A stretch of 10,210 nucleotides of DNA from an uncultured Ruminococcus sp. (GTDB taxonomy: Bacteria; Bacillota; Clostridia; Oscillospirales; Acutalibacteraceae). How positions within the stretch are numbered: the stretch's first letter is position 1; each line of letters starts with the position of its first letter. Location: the NCBI GenBank assembly GCA_902773265.1, contig CACYDZ010000278.1:1-10210 (forward strand), in the 5' to 3' direction. Of this stretch, positions 4,525 to 10,210 are shown piece after piece. The notes under the pieces were generated by a model. The model did no database searches. It was not told where the DNA came from and worked only from the letters and a program-made list of their open reading frames with translations. The position numbers were made by a program, and so were the translations under genes.

Positions 4525-6927
4525 TTATTGTTCTTTAATTTTTCTTTTAGCAAAAGTTACGGTAGCACCAGCCAACAAGAGTAAAGAAATCATACCGGCT
4601 GTTGTTGTGGAGTCACCTGTTGCCACTTTACCTGTAGTATCGGTAGTAGTTGCGGTATTTCCGGAATTTGTATTGCTGTTGGTATTGTTACCGCCGTTGT
4701 TGGCTGATGTAGGCTGAGTCTGAGTTTTTTCAGTACCTTTATCAGTGGGATTAGTTGGATTGGTAGAAGTTTCCTCTTTGGCAACAGCTTTATCGGACAT
4801 AAGTACATCGTACTGTGCCTTAGTAATAAAATCTTCCTCTTTTATATTGGATTTTTTAAAGTATTCATGTATAGCTTTGAGGGTATTGTCGTCAAATACA
4901 CCTGTAGCTGATGACTGATAGTAGCCGAGTGAAGCCAGTCTGTTCTGCATATCAACGATGAGAGTACTTCCTTCGACATCACGCTCATTATAAGAGATAG
5001 TGCCGTCAGAAAGCGGATTTTCTTCAGGAGATGTAGGAGTTTCTTCTGTAGGAGGTTCAATAACAGGTTCGTTATATTTCTCAACAAGAATGGTATTATG
5101 TTCGCCACTGCTGAAAGTTACTTTGCCGTCTGTAACGACTGCCTGTGTACCATCATAAGCATTGACCACCTTTGTACCGTCTTCAAAGAGAGAAGATACA
5201 TCAAGATTTACATCTGTATTGGCAAAAGAGGTAATTGCACAGGCAACAGCATCTTTAACACCGTTCTTATCATATGTTCTGCTGAAAGCAACAACACTGC
5301 CTGCTGTGCTTTCAGCAGAACTGCTTGAAATTGAGCTGTGCTGACCTGCACCGACAGCAACATGGTTGTTTCTGAACTGTCCGACTTTCTGCCAGTGTGC
5401 CAGCAAATCGTTATCCATCTCGTCCCAGTTCATGAAACTTCTCAGAGCGTGGTCATTAAGAGCCAGTCTGCCACCTGTGGGCAACTTGACCATAGGCAAT
5501 TTCTGTCTGTTTGTTTCATCGCCGTAATAAATCTGGATAGCACCGGGCAACAGTTCAAAAGCAGAACCCTGATAGTACATATCTGCACCTGATTTGGCAT
5601 TTGCCATTTTATCATCATGTGAAGAAATGTAAGTCAATACATTGAAATTATCGTTGCTGTTAATCTTTGACGCATAATCCACATATCTGTCATTAAGTTT
5701 ATCAAGTGCAGGCATACCGCCACCGTTTTCAAAATTAATCATGGAGTCAAAACCAGCGGTAGTATAGTAATCACTGGAGGGTTCAAGAGCCATACCATAA
5801 TTTTCGCCTGTTGTCCAGAAATCGCTGTCGTCAAGCACTTTATCAGGATTGTTCGCTTTCCACTCATTAAGTGCAAGGACACATTCCGCTTTTAATGCAC
5901 CCCATGCTTCCTTATCGACATGTTTAGCTGTATCGCAACGGAAACCGTCAATACCATATTCTCTTACCCAGTCAGCCAGCCAGCAAATCTGATAATTTCT
6001 TGGTGTTTTCGCATAACCGTTTTTGGTAAACCAAGCATTTGTCTTAGCAACATTTGCGTCATAAGTGCCTTCTTTTGTCCATTTGGTTTTCAAAAGTTCA
6101 GGAATATCGACTTCTTTTGTAGAGTCTGTGCGGAAGTCAGGGAGATAGTCAACACCCTTTGTCAAGTCGTCATTACCGCCTGAAGTATATCCGGCAATAC
6201 CCGCTCTAATCCAGTCTGTACCCCACCATTTTGCCCAGTCAGAGGCATTATGGTCATAATCAATCTTGCTGTAGTAGGTACTGTTGATATTGCCGAAATC
6301 GTAATAGACATCTTCCCAACCGCTTTTCAGTGTTCCATAGCCGTATTCGTTCATATCGTACATTGTAGAATATCCGGGATGGTTCATAACGATATCCATG
6401 ACAATTCTGATACCGTGACTGTGAGCAGTATCTACCATTTCTTTAAATTCTTCTCTTGTACCGAAATTTGCGTCAGTGTTGAGGTAGTCAAGCAGATAAT
6501 AACCGTGATAGCCATAGTGAGGAAAACTTTTTGCTCCGTCACCGCCAACGGTATAGCCATGAGCTTGTTCGTAAGGGGCAGATATCCACAACGCATTGAC
6601 ACCCAGATTATCAAAATAGCCCTCATTGATTTTCTGTGTTATTCCCTTGAAGTCACCGCCCTGAAAACAACCGGCATCAGTGAGGATATCCGTTGATACA
6701 GACCCATCACGATTAAGACCTCTGTTATAGGAGTGGTCATTACTTGTATCAGCGTTATTGAAACGGTCTGTCAAAAGGAAATAAACGGACGCATTATCCC
6801 ATGAAAAGCTGGAAACGGTTTTCGGTGTTGTATCGGTGGCAGAGGAGGAAGCGACAGAACTTACCACCAGTGTTGTCACCATTGCTGCCGATAAAATAAC
6901 CGAAAGCGTTTTTTTACCTAATTTCAT
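4525..6927 (-). CDS. Secreted, surface-attached MalS-like alpha-amylase (GH13) with peptidoglycan-binding-like domain
   Basis: Extracellular alpha-1,4-glucan hydrolase for starch or maltodextrin. From ATG 6927 (AGGAG 9 nt upstream; ATG 6933 leaves only 3 nt) it has 800 residues: signal peptide 1 to about 26-30; GH13 barrel about 40-535 with DIVMNH (178-183), GFRCDTAKH (328-336, nucleophile D332), TTGENYG (acid/base E375) and SSHDD (437-438 being H-D); a beta domain about 540-617; a Pro/Thr/Glu linker; a PG_binding_1-like domain about 651-711 (MQNRLASLGYYQSSATGVFDD); a Thr/Asn linker; then VATGD (768-772), a hydrophobic helix (777-793) and KRKIKEQ. The WWGTDWIR, WVREYGIDGFR and SSHDD blocks resemble E. 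coli periplasmic MalS (GH13_19). The tail resembles a variant sortase signal, or it may be a simple membrane anchor. No dockerin or starch-binding module seen. Confidence 0.93.
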   Translation of the reverse strand: MKLGKKTLSVILSAAMVTTLVVSSVASSSATDTTPKTVSSFSWDNASVYFLLTDRFNNADTSNDHSYNRGLNRDGSVSTDILTDAGCFQGGDFKGITQKINEGYFDNLGVNALWISAPYEQAHGYTVGGDGAKSFPHYGYHGYYLLDYLNTDANFGTREEFKEMVDTAHSHGIRIVMDIVMNHPGYSTMYDMNEYGYGTLKSGWEDVYYDFGNINSTYYSKIDYDHNASDWAKWWGTDWIRAGIAGYTSGGNDDLTKGVDYLPDFRTDSTKEVDIPELLKTKWTKEGTYDANVAKTNAWFTKNGYAKTPRNYQICWLADWVREYGIDGFRCDTAKHVDKEAWGALKAECVLALNEWKANNPDKVLDDSDFWTTGENYGMALEPSSDYYTTAGFDSMINFENGGGMPALDKLNDRYVDYASKINSNDNFNVLTYISSHDDKMANAKSGADMYYQGSAFELLPGAIQIYYGDETNRQKLPMVKLPTGGRLALNDHALRSFMNWDEMDNDLLAHWQKVGQFRNNHVAVGAGQHSSISSSSAESTAGSVVAFSRTYDKNGVKDAVACAITSFANTDVNLDVSSLFEDGTKVVNAYDGTQAVVTDGKVTFSSGEHNTILVEKYNEPVIEPPTEETPTSPEENPLSDGTISYNERDVEGSTLIVDMQNRLASLGYYQSSATGVFDDNTLKAIHEYFKKSNIKEEDFITKAQYDVLMSDKAVAKEETSTNPTNPTDKGTEKTQTQPTSANNGGNNTNSNTNSGNTATTTDTTGKVATGDSTTTAGMISLLLLAGATVTFAKRKIKEQ

Positions 6928-6947
6928 TAACATTGTCTCCTTTTCTG

Positions 6948-6977
6948 TATAATGATAATTAATCATAACAATTATAC
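6948..6977. promoter_or_regulatory. Candidate operator at the amylase transcription start
   Basis: Two nested inverted repeats surround the predicted start site. GTATAAT (6948-6954) mirrors ATTATAC (6971-6977), which overlaps the -10 box. Inside them is ATGAT-AATTA-ATCAT (6952-6966). The position suits a repressor site, but the DNA is very AT-rich and no regulator is visible in the window. Confidence 0.25.
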
Positions 6978-6999
6978 CATAAAGTATGTTTGATTTGAA
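6971..6999 (-). promoter_or_regulatory. Sigma-A promoter of the amylase gene
   Basis: Minus strand TTCAAA (6999-6994), 17-nt spacer, TATAAT (6976-6971), with an extended -10 TGG directly before it. The predicted start near 6964 gives a leader of about 37 nt ending in the AGGAG ribosome site. It lies in the gap after the lipoprotein gene, so the amylase has its own promoter. Confidence 0.7.
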
Positions 7000-7063
7000 T
7001 ATACACTCAAAAAAAAACTTAACAAATTATTAATAATGTTTTTATTAAATTTTAATGATTTTT

Positions 7064-7699
7064 TTACTCATTTCTCATGAATACCGCAATATTGTCACCA
7101 TCTCTGTCGGTGAGGATATCTTTTGTTTCGTCAAAGACAAAGTTGCCGATTTCTCCGTTGATATCAGATACATAGGACAAAATCTCTCCGTTGAATGAAT
7201 AACGCCCTGTTCTTTCAAAATTATTATTGTTTACCGAGAATGTACCATCAATATTAAAAGTGTAGACAATAGTTGTTCTGGGGGAGATATGTCTGCCGTT
7301 GCGTTCATAGTAAGCGAGTGTCCAACTGCCTGCAACTGTTTCATTGTCTGAAGATGGAGAACTTTCCTCTTCGGTAGGAAGTTGTGTAGGCGGAGCGGTA
7401 GGTATTTCTGTAGGAGGGGGTGTTGTGATAGGTATTTCTGTAGGAGGGGGTGTTGTGATAGGTTCTTCTATGATGGTATAGAAAGTATTGTCTTCCGGAG
7501 GAATTTCCGGTGTCTGAGTAGGAGGTTCTGTAGGAGGTTGAGTAGGGGGAGGAGCTTGTGTAGGAGGAAGAGTAGGGGGTTGTGTAGGAATTTGAGTAGG
7601 AGGTTGTGTAGGTATATCATCAGTTGATGGCGAATTACACCCCGTTGCACTCAATGTCATTATAGATACAGCACAAAATAACAAAAGCAGTTTTTTCAT
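7064..7699 (-). CDS. Pro/Thr-rich lipoprotein with small C-terminal beta domain
   Basis: Predicted membrane-anchored lipoprotein of 211 residues; function unknown. The signal peptide MKKLLLLFCAVSIMTL leads to lipobox SATGC, with the lipidated cysteine at 21. Residues 28-110 form a stiff linker of PPTQ/PPTE/IPTQ repeats, including a perfect tandem ITTPPPTEIP (81-100). The C-terminal domain (about 123-210), from GSWTLAYYERNG through TYTF-like VYTFNIDGTFSV and GRYSFNGEILSYV, has the alternating pattern and GxW opening of small lipocalin-like domains found in Gram-positive lipoproteins. That fold is an inference. AGGAG lies 11 nt before ATG 7699. It has its own promoter. The amylase gene follows 137 bp downstream with a separate promoter, so a functional link is not shown. 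Confidence 0.85.
   Translation of the reverse strand: MKKLLLLFCAVSIMTLSATGCNSPSTDDIPTQPPTQIPTQPPTLPPTQAPPPTQPPTEPPTQTPEIPPEDNTFYTIIEEPITTPPPTEIPITTPPPTEIPTAPPTQLPTEEESSPSSDNETVAGSWTLAYYERNGRHISPRTTIVYTFNIDGTFSVNNNNFERTGRYSFNGEILSYVSDINGEIGNFVFDETKDILTDRDGDNIAVFMRNE
7401..7460 (-). repeat. Perfect 30-bp tandem duplication inside the lipoprotein linker
   Basis: Positions 7401-7430 and 7431-7460 are identical over 30 bp, encoding ITTPPPTEIP twice. Neighbouring PPTQ-type units are diverged at the base level, so this is a recent in-frame duplication and a likely site of length variation between strains. Confidence 0.95.
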
Positions 7700-7742
7700 G
7701 ATTTATCGTTCTCCTTTCTTCAGATTTTAGGATTACCCCTCT

Positions 7743-7770
7743 ATTATAGCGAAAATAAAATAAATTTCAA
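7743..7770 (-). promoter_or_regulatory. Sigma-A promoter of the lipoprotein gene
   Basis: Minus strand TTGAAA (7770-7765), 16-nt spacer, TATAAT (7748-7743). The leader to the ATG would be about 37 nt and includes GAAAGGAG. Close to consensus in both boxes and placed just upstream of the gene. Confidence 0.7.
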
Positions 7771-7856
7771 CAAATTTTGCATAAATCTGAACAAGATTAA
7801 CAAATATTTCATAACTGTTAGCAATTTGTAATTCATACTCCTACAACGGTGACAGG

Positions 7857-7883
7857 GAAAAGTTTTTGTCCACATTTTTGGAG
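7857..7883 (+). repeat. Solo fragment of the dispersed element
   Basis: AAAGTTTTTGTCCAC here repeats the start of copy 4 (from 7911) in the same orientation about 52 bp upstream. After it the second arm of hairpin 1 is lost (ATTTTTGGAG follows). It looks like a truncated or decayed end of another copy, or a partial duplication. Confidence 0.55.
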
Positions 7884-7897
7884 AAAAATCACTGATA

Positions 7898-8060
7898 GCT
7901 ATGACAACTGAAAGTTTTTGTCCACTTTTTTCAAAAAGTGGTGGGGTTCAGGGGCAAAGCCCCTGATAGGATTTTAAAGGGCAAAGCCCTTTAACTGCCC
8001 AAGAAAATCCAAAATTTGCGTACGCAAATTTTGACCTGTTTATCAACCACTCAGACAGAA
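7898..8060 (+). repeat. Four-hairpin dispersed element, copy 4 (forward orientation)
   Basis: Hairpin 1 at 7922-7941 (CCACTTTT / AAAAGTGG), hairpin 2 at 7948-7966 (TCAGGGGC / GCCCCTGA, loop AAA), hairpin 3 about 7974-7994 (loop AAA) and hairpin 4 at 8011-8032 (AAAATTTGC / GCAAATTTT, loop GTAC). GGATTTT (7969-7975) pairs with AAAATCC (8004-8010) around hairpin 3. The outer motif TATCAACCACTCAGACAGAA (8041-8060) ends 4 bp from the udg stop codon. With the promoter and solo fragment, it accounts for most of the 365-bp gap 7700-8064; nothing else is seen there. Confidence 0.92.
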
Positions 8061-8064
8061 CTTT

Positions 8065-8640
8065 CTAATCATAGGTATGGGGACAGATTTCTTTGATTTT
8101 GTCACGCAGTTTCTGAAAATCTTCAAAGGCATCAGGCTTTTTGCGAGGGTCACGCAACAGAGCTGCCGGGTGAAGAGTAGCCATCATGACTACACCGTTT
8201 TTCTCAAAGAAAATACCATGTTCTTTAGTGATTTTCATATCTTTCTTGATAATTTTTGTAGCCGCAACCCTGCCCAGACAGACAATAATTTTCGGACGGA
8301 TAATTTTTACCTGATTTCTCAGCCAGCCGATACAAGCGTCCTGTTCATCAGGGAGAGGGTCACGGTTTTTGGGAGGACGACATTTGACCATATTGGCAAT
8401 ATAAATATTCTTTTTACGGTCAAGGTCAACGGCATTAAGCATTTTGTCCAGCAGTTTTCCGCCACGACCTACAAACGGTTCACCCTGCAAATCTTCATTT
8501 TCTCCCGGACCTTCGCCGATAAAAAGTACATCAGCGTTTTCATTGCCGACACCGAAAACCAGATTTGTTCTGGTTTCACACAAACGGCATTTTTTACATT
8601 CCAGACACATCTTTTTCAAATCATTCATATTATCCGTCAT
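8065..8640 (-). CDS. udg: Family 4 (Fe-S) uracil-DNA glycosylase
   Basis: Removes uracil arising from cytosine deamination, leaving an abasic site for the AP endonuclease. The 191 residues carry the family 4 hallmarks: GEGPGENEDLQGEPFVGRGG (42-61, active-site and substrate loop), NMVKCRPPKNRDP (83-95), and TLHPAALLRDP (155-165) with the conserved H157. The likely 4Fe-4S ligands are C18 and C21 near the N-terminus plus C87 and C103. Two more cysteines (12, 15) precede them to give a CxxCxxCxxC run. The ATG at 8640 overlaps the stop of the upstream gene as ATGA, implying translational coupling. ATG at 8628 is a possible alternative. It is third after nfo and the zinc-ribbon gene, and repeat copy 4 follows its stop. 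The family is often annotated as phage SPO1 DNA polymerase-related. Confidence 0.95.
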   Translation of the reverse strand: MTDNMNDLKKMCLECKKCRLCETRTNLVFGVGNENADVLFIGEGPGENEDLQGEPFVGRGGKLLDKMLNAVDLDRKKNIYIANMVKCRPPKNRDPLPDEQDACIGWLRNQVKIIRPKIIVCLGRVAATKIIKKDMKITKEHGIFFEKNGVVMMATLHPAALLRDPRKKPDAFEDFQKLRDKIKEICPHTYD

Positions 8641-9281
8641 TGTTCACTGTTTCCTGCCTTTCCTGAAAGTTGTTGTAAAGTCCGGGTGATTTCATTCATC
8701 ATGTTCACCGTATTCTGATAAGTTTCCTTATTCCAGTCAGTGATAATATACTGATTCAGCCGCATAGTAAGAGTGGAAAACATCTCATGCTGAACATCTA
8801 TCATAATGTAGAACCAATAACCATAAAGCGGTGTACGGTTAATTTTCCGTCTGAGCCGGTTGGGAACACGGCTGAGTTTTCCATTGAATTTTTCAAATTT
8901 ATTGATACATTCCTTTCGGATATCTGTGCGGATAGCCTTAATTTGAGAGAGGGAAAAGATATCAGGATTATCATTATGACGAAATGGACGATTGGTATTC
9001 AATGACCAAAGACGGTGTACACTGTCAATTTGTAAAGTCTGATGTTTACCGAGAGTAATATCAGGACGGAATTTCTGAAAGCGTTCACTGGTTTTATTTT
9101 CGTGACGGTAGGCAAGATGTTTTCGGATATCGCTTACGGTAAAAGTTCTGATAGTATTGAGGATATGTTCACTGCATTTTGCGACACATTTTCCACAAAG
9201 AAATCCGTCTTTAATTTTCATTCTTGTCCAGATACTTGCCTTTTCGTGGCATATCGAACAGACCTGTTTCACTGTTGACAC
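8637..9281 (-). CDS. DUF4428-like zinc-ribbon protein, function unknown
   Basis: Soluble, basic protein of 214 residues. The N-terminus has a treble-clef or zinc-ribbon pattern: CSIC (8-11), 17 residues, then CGKC (29-32). Spacing and surrounding residues (KIKDGFLCGKC) are like DUF4428. The middle (about 71-120, FRPDITLGK...LQIDSVHRLWSL...PDIFSLSQI) has the layout seen after this ribbon in many Firmicute proteins, suggesting a small beta domain. The C-terminal third is helical and charged. No membrane segment or signal peptide. The start is uncertain: GTG at 9281 or GTG at 9272, neither with a strong ribosome site. It begins 11 bp after the nfo stop and overlaps udg by 4 bp, so it is co-transcribed with two base-excision-repair enzymes. 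That context hints at, but does not prove, a DNA-related role. Confidence 0.8.
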   Translation of the reverse strand: MSTVKQVCSICHEKASIWTRMKIKDGFLCGKCVAKCSEHILNTIRTFTVSDIRKHLAYRHENKTSERFQKFRPDITLGKHQTLQIDSVHRLWSLNTNRPFRHNDNPDIFSLSQIKAIRTDIRKECINKFEKFNGKLSRVPNRLRRKINRTPLYGYWFYIMIDVQHEMFSTLTMRLNQYIITDWNKETYQNTVNMMNEITRTLQQLSGKAGNSEQ

Positions 9282-9292
9282 CGCTTTCTTTT

Positions 9293-10129
9293 TTATGACT
9301 GTGTGTATAGACTTCTTAATAACCGTATTTCTTGGGCATAACCGTTAAGGTCATTGGGCGTTTCCAGTTCAAAGGGCAGATGACAAAGACTAGGGTGATT
9401 GATGATACGAACGAGTGCATCCAGACCGATATGACCGTTGCCGATAGTTTCATGACGGTCTTTGTGACTGCCACAGATATTTTTGCTGTCGTTGAGATGG
9501 ACAGCACATAATTTATGGATACCGATAATCTTATCAAATTCTTCCAGAACATTTTCGAGATTACCCACAATATCATAACCGCCGTCCCATACATGACAGG
9601 TATCCAGACAAATTCCCAACTTATGATTTAATGTTACATTTTCCATGATGGTCTGCAATTCCCTGAAATTTCTGCCGATTTCACTGCCCTTACCTGCCAT
9701 TGTTTCCAAAAGGACAGTAGTGGTCTGTTCAGGAGTTAAGATGGTATTGAGCATCTTAACAATATAGGTAATTCCTGTTTCCACGCCTTGCCTGACATGA
9801 CTGCCCGGATGAAAATTATAGTAATTGTTGGGGAGATATTCCATACGCTGAATATCGTCCAGCATGGTCTGAGTGGCAAGGTGACGGATTTTTGGGTCAG
9901 CGGAACAACCGTTGAGGGTATAAGGAGCATGGGCAACAATCGGAGCGAAATTCTTATCTTTAATATATAACAAAAATGCGTTTACATCGTCCAAATCCAG
10001 AGGTTTTGCCTGAAACCCTCTTGGATTTCTGGTAAAGAACTGAAAGGTATTTGCCTCTATCGAAACAGCTTCCTTTCCCATAGATAAAAATCCTTTTGAC
10101 GCTGACAGATGACAACCGATATTTAACAT
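9293..10129 (-). CDS. nfo: Endonuclease IV (AP endonuclease)
   Basis: Cleaves DNA 5' of abasic sites in base excision repair and uses a cluster of three zinc ions. The opening [13 protein letters not shown] matches the family start. Later hallmarks include [49 protein letters not shown] with [16 protein letters not shown], and FELETP near the end; these hold the His, Glu and Asp metal ligands. ATG 10129 gives 278 residues, normal length, with GGAGGA 5 nt upstream. The reading frame is open for 23 further codons (to 10198), but that extension has no family similarity. It is first of nfo, zinc-ribbon gene and udg; pairing an AP endonuclease with a uracil glycosylase makes functional sense. No promoter can be judged because the window ends 81 bp upstream. 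Confidence 0.96.
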   Translation of the reverse strand: MLNIGCHLSASKGFLSMGKEAVSIEANTFQFFTRNPRGFQAKPLDLDDVNAFLLYIKDKNFAPIVAHAPYTLNGCSADPKIRHLATQTMLDDIQRMEYLPNNYYNFHPGSHVRQGVETGITYIVKMLNTILTPEQTTTVLLETMAGKGSEIGRNFRELQTIMENVTLNHKLGICLDTCHVWDGGYDIVGNLENVLEEFDKIIGIHKLCAVHLNDSKNICGSHKDRHETIGNGHIGLDALVRIINHPSLCHLPFELETPNDLNGYAQEIRLLRSLYTQS

Positions 10130-10134
10130 AGCTA

Positions 10135-10140
10135 TCCTCC
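10135..10140 (-). promoter_or_regulatory. Ribosome binding site deciding the nfo start
   Basis: Minus strand GGAGGA, 5 nt before ATG 10129. It lies inside the longer open frame, showing that the extension to 10198 is not part of the protein. Confidence 0.85.
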
Positions 10141-10210
10141 ATAAAAATTCTTCTGCCTGAACGGTTGGAATGATTTTCTGAAATGTGTAATTTTTCATTA
10201 TAGAAAAACA

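Noticed and set aside
6250..6696. Plus-strand open frame of 148 codons inside the amylase gene
   Set aside because: Shadow of the GH13 coding sequence; no motif and no ribosome binding site.
7020..7063. Terminator for the lipoprotein gene in the AT-rich DNA before the amylase promoter
   Set aside because: Small AT-only palindromes are present, but no stable GC-containing stem followed by a T-run on the minus strand.
1..8060. CRISPR array from the repeated GGGGCAAAGCCCC units
   Set aside because: The repeats are kilobases apart, differ in orientation and are separated by genes, with no spacers and no cas genes.
7898..8060. Insertion sequence or MITE with terminal inverted repeats
   Set aside because: The two ends (AGCTATGACAAC and TTGACAACCATA) are not inverted copies of each other, and no transposase or clear target duplication is visible. 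A MITE-like origin is not excluded, but is not supported by TIRs.
8077..8718. Long plus-strand open frame of 213 codons
   Set aside because: Exactly antisense to udg and the end of the zinc-ribbon gene, whose products carry clear family motifs; the plus-strand translation shows no recognisable domain or ribosome site.
10130..10198. N-terminal extension of Nfo
   Set aside because: GGAGGA and the family-typical [13 protein letters not shown] start lie downstream of it; the extra residues match nothing in the family.

Overview
The window is an AT-rich segment in which every convincing gene lies on the minus strand. It looks like an endospore-forming, anaerobic, low-GC Firmicute of the Clostridia, probably Ruminococcus-like. 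The reasons are the sporulation/division cluster yabP-yabQ-divIC-yabR, a RbgA-type ribosome-assembly GTPase next to RNase HII (an arrangement also found in Bacillus), and a secreted, apparently surface-attached alpha-amylase with a TGD-type C-terminal tail. The genus is an inference from gene content only.

Read in the direction of transcription (right to left), the layout is as follows. (1) 10129-8065: nfo (endonuclease IV), a zinc-ribbon DUF4428-like protein, and a family 4 Fe-S uracil-DNA glycosylase. They are tightly packed and the last two overlap by ATGA, so this looks like a base-excision-repair operon. (2) 8064-7700: intergenic DNA with a structured repeat and a good sigma-A promoter. 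(3) 7699-7064: a small lipoprotein with a long Pro/Thr linker. (4) 6999-4525: a strong promoter and a multidomain MalS-like alpha-amylase. (5) 4420-4169: a small TSCPD-family cysteine protein. (6) 4168-3641: a 528-bp gap holding another repeat copy, a 23-bp perfect hairpin terminator and a candidate sigma-E promoter. (7) 3640-1885: the spore/division operon yabP, yabQ, divIC, yabR, ending in a hairpin. (8) 1790-145: rbgA and rnhB, separated by a third repeat copy, with a fourth copy overlapping the end of rnhB.

The most distinctive feature is a dispersed intergenic element of about 140-180 bp. It is present in four copies (1-166, 770-907, 3957-4135, 7898-8060) in both orientations, and each copy lies directly 3' of a gene. 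Each carries four successive hairpins. The stems, rather than the bases, are conserved: paired substitutions compensate each other in hairpins 1, 2 and 4, and an extra helix encloses hairpin 3. This is the pattern expected of an element under selection or mobilised as a folded RNA or single-stranded DNA. I do not recognise it as a named family. The other genes are ordinary housekeeping, sporulation, repair and starch-use functions.
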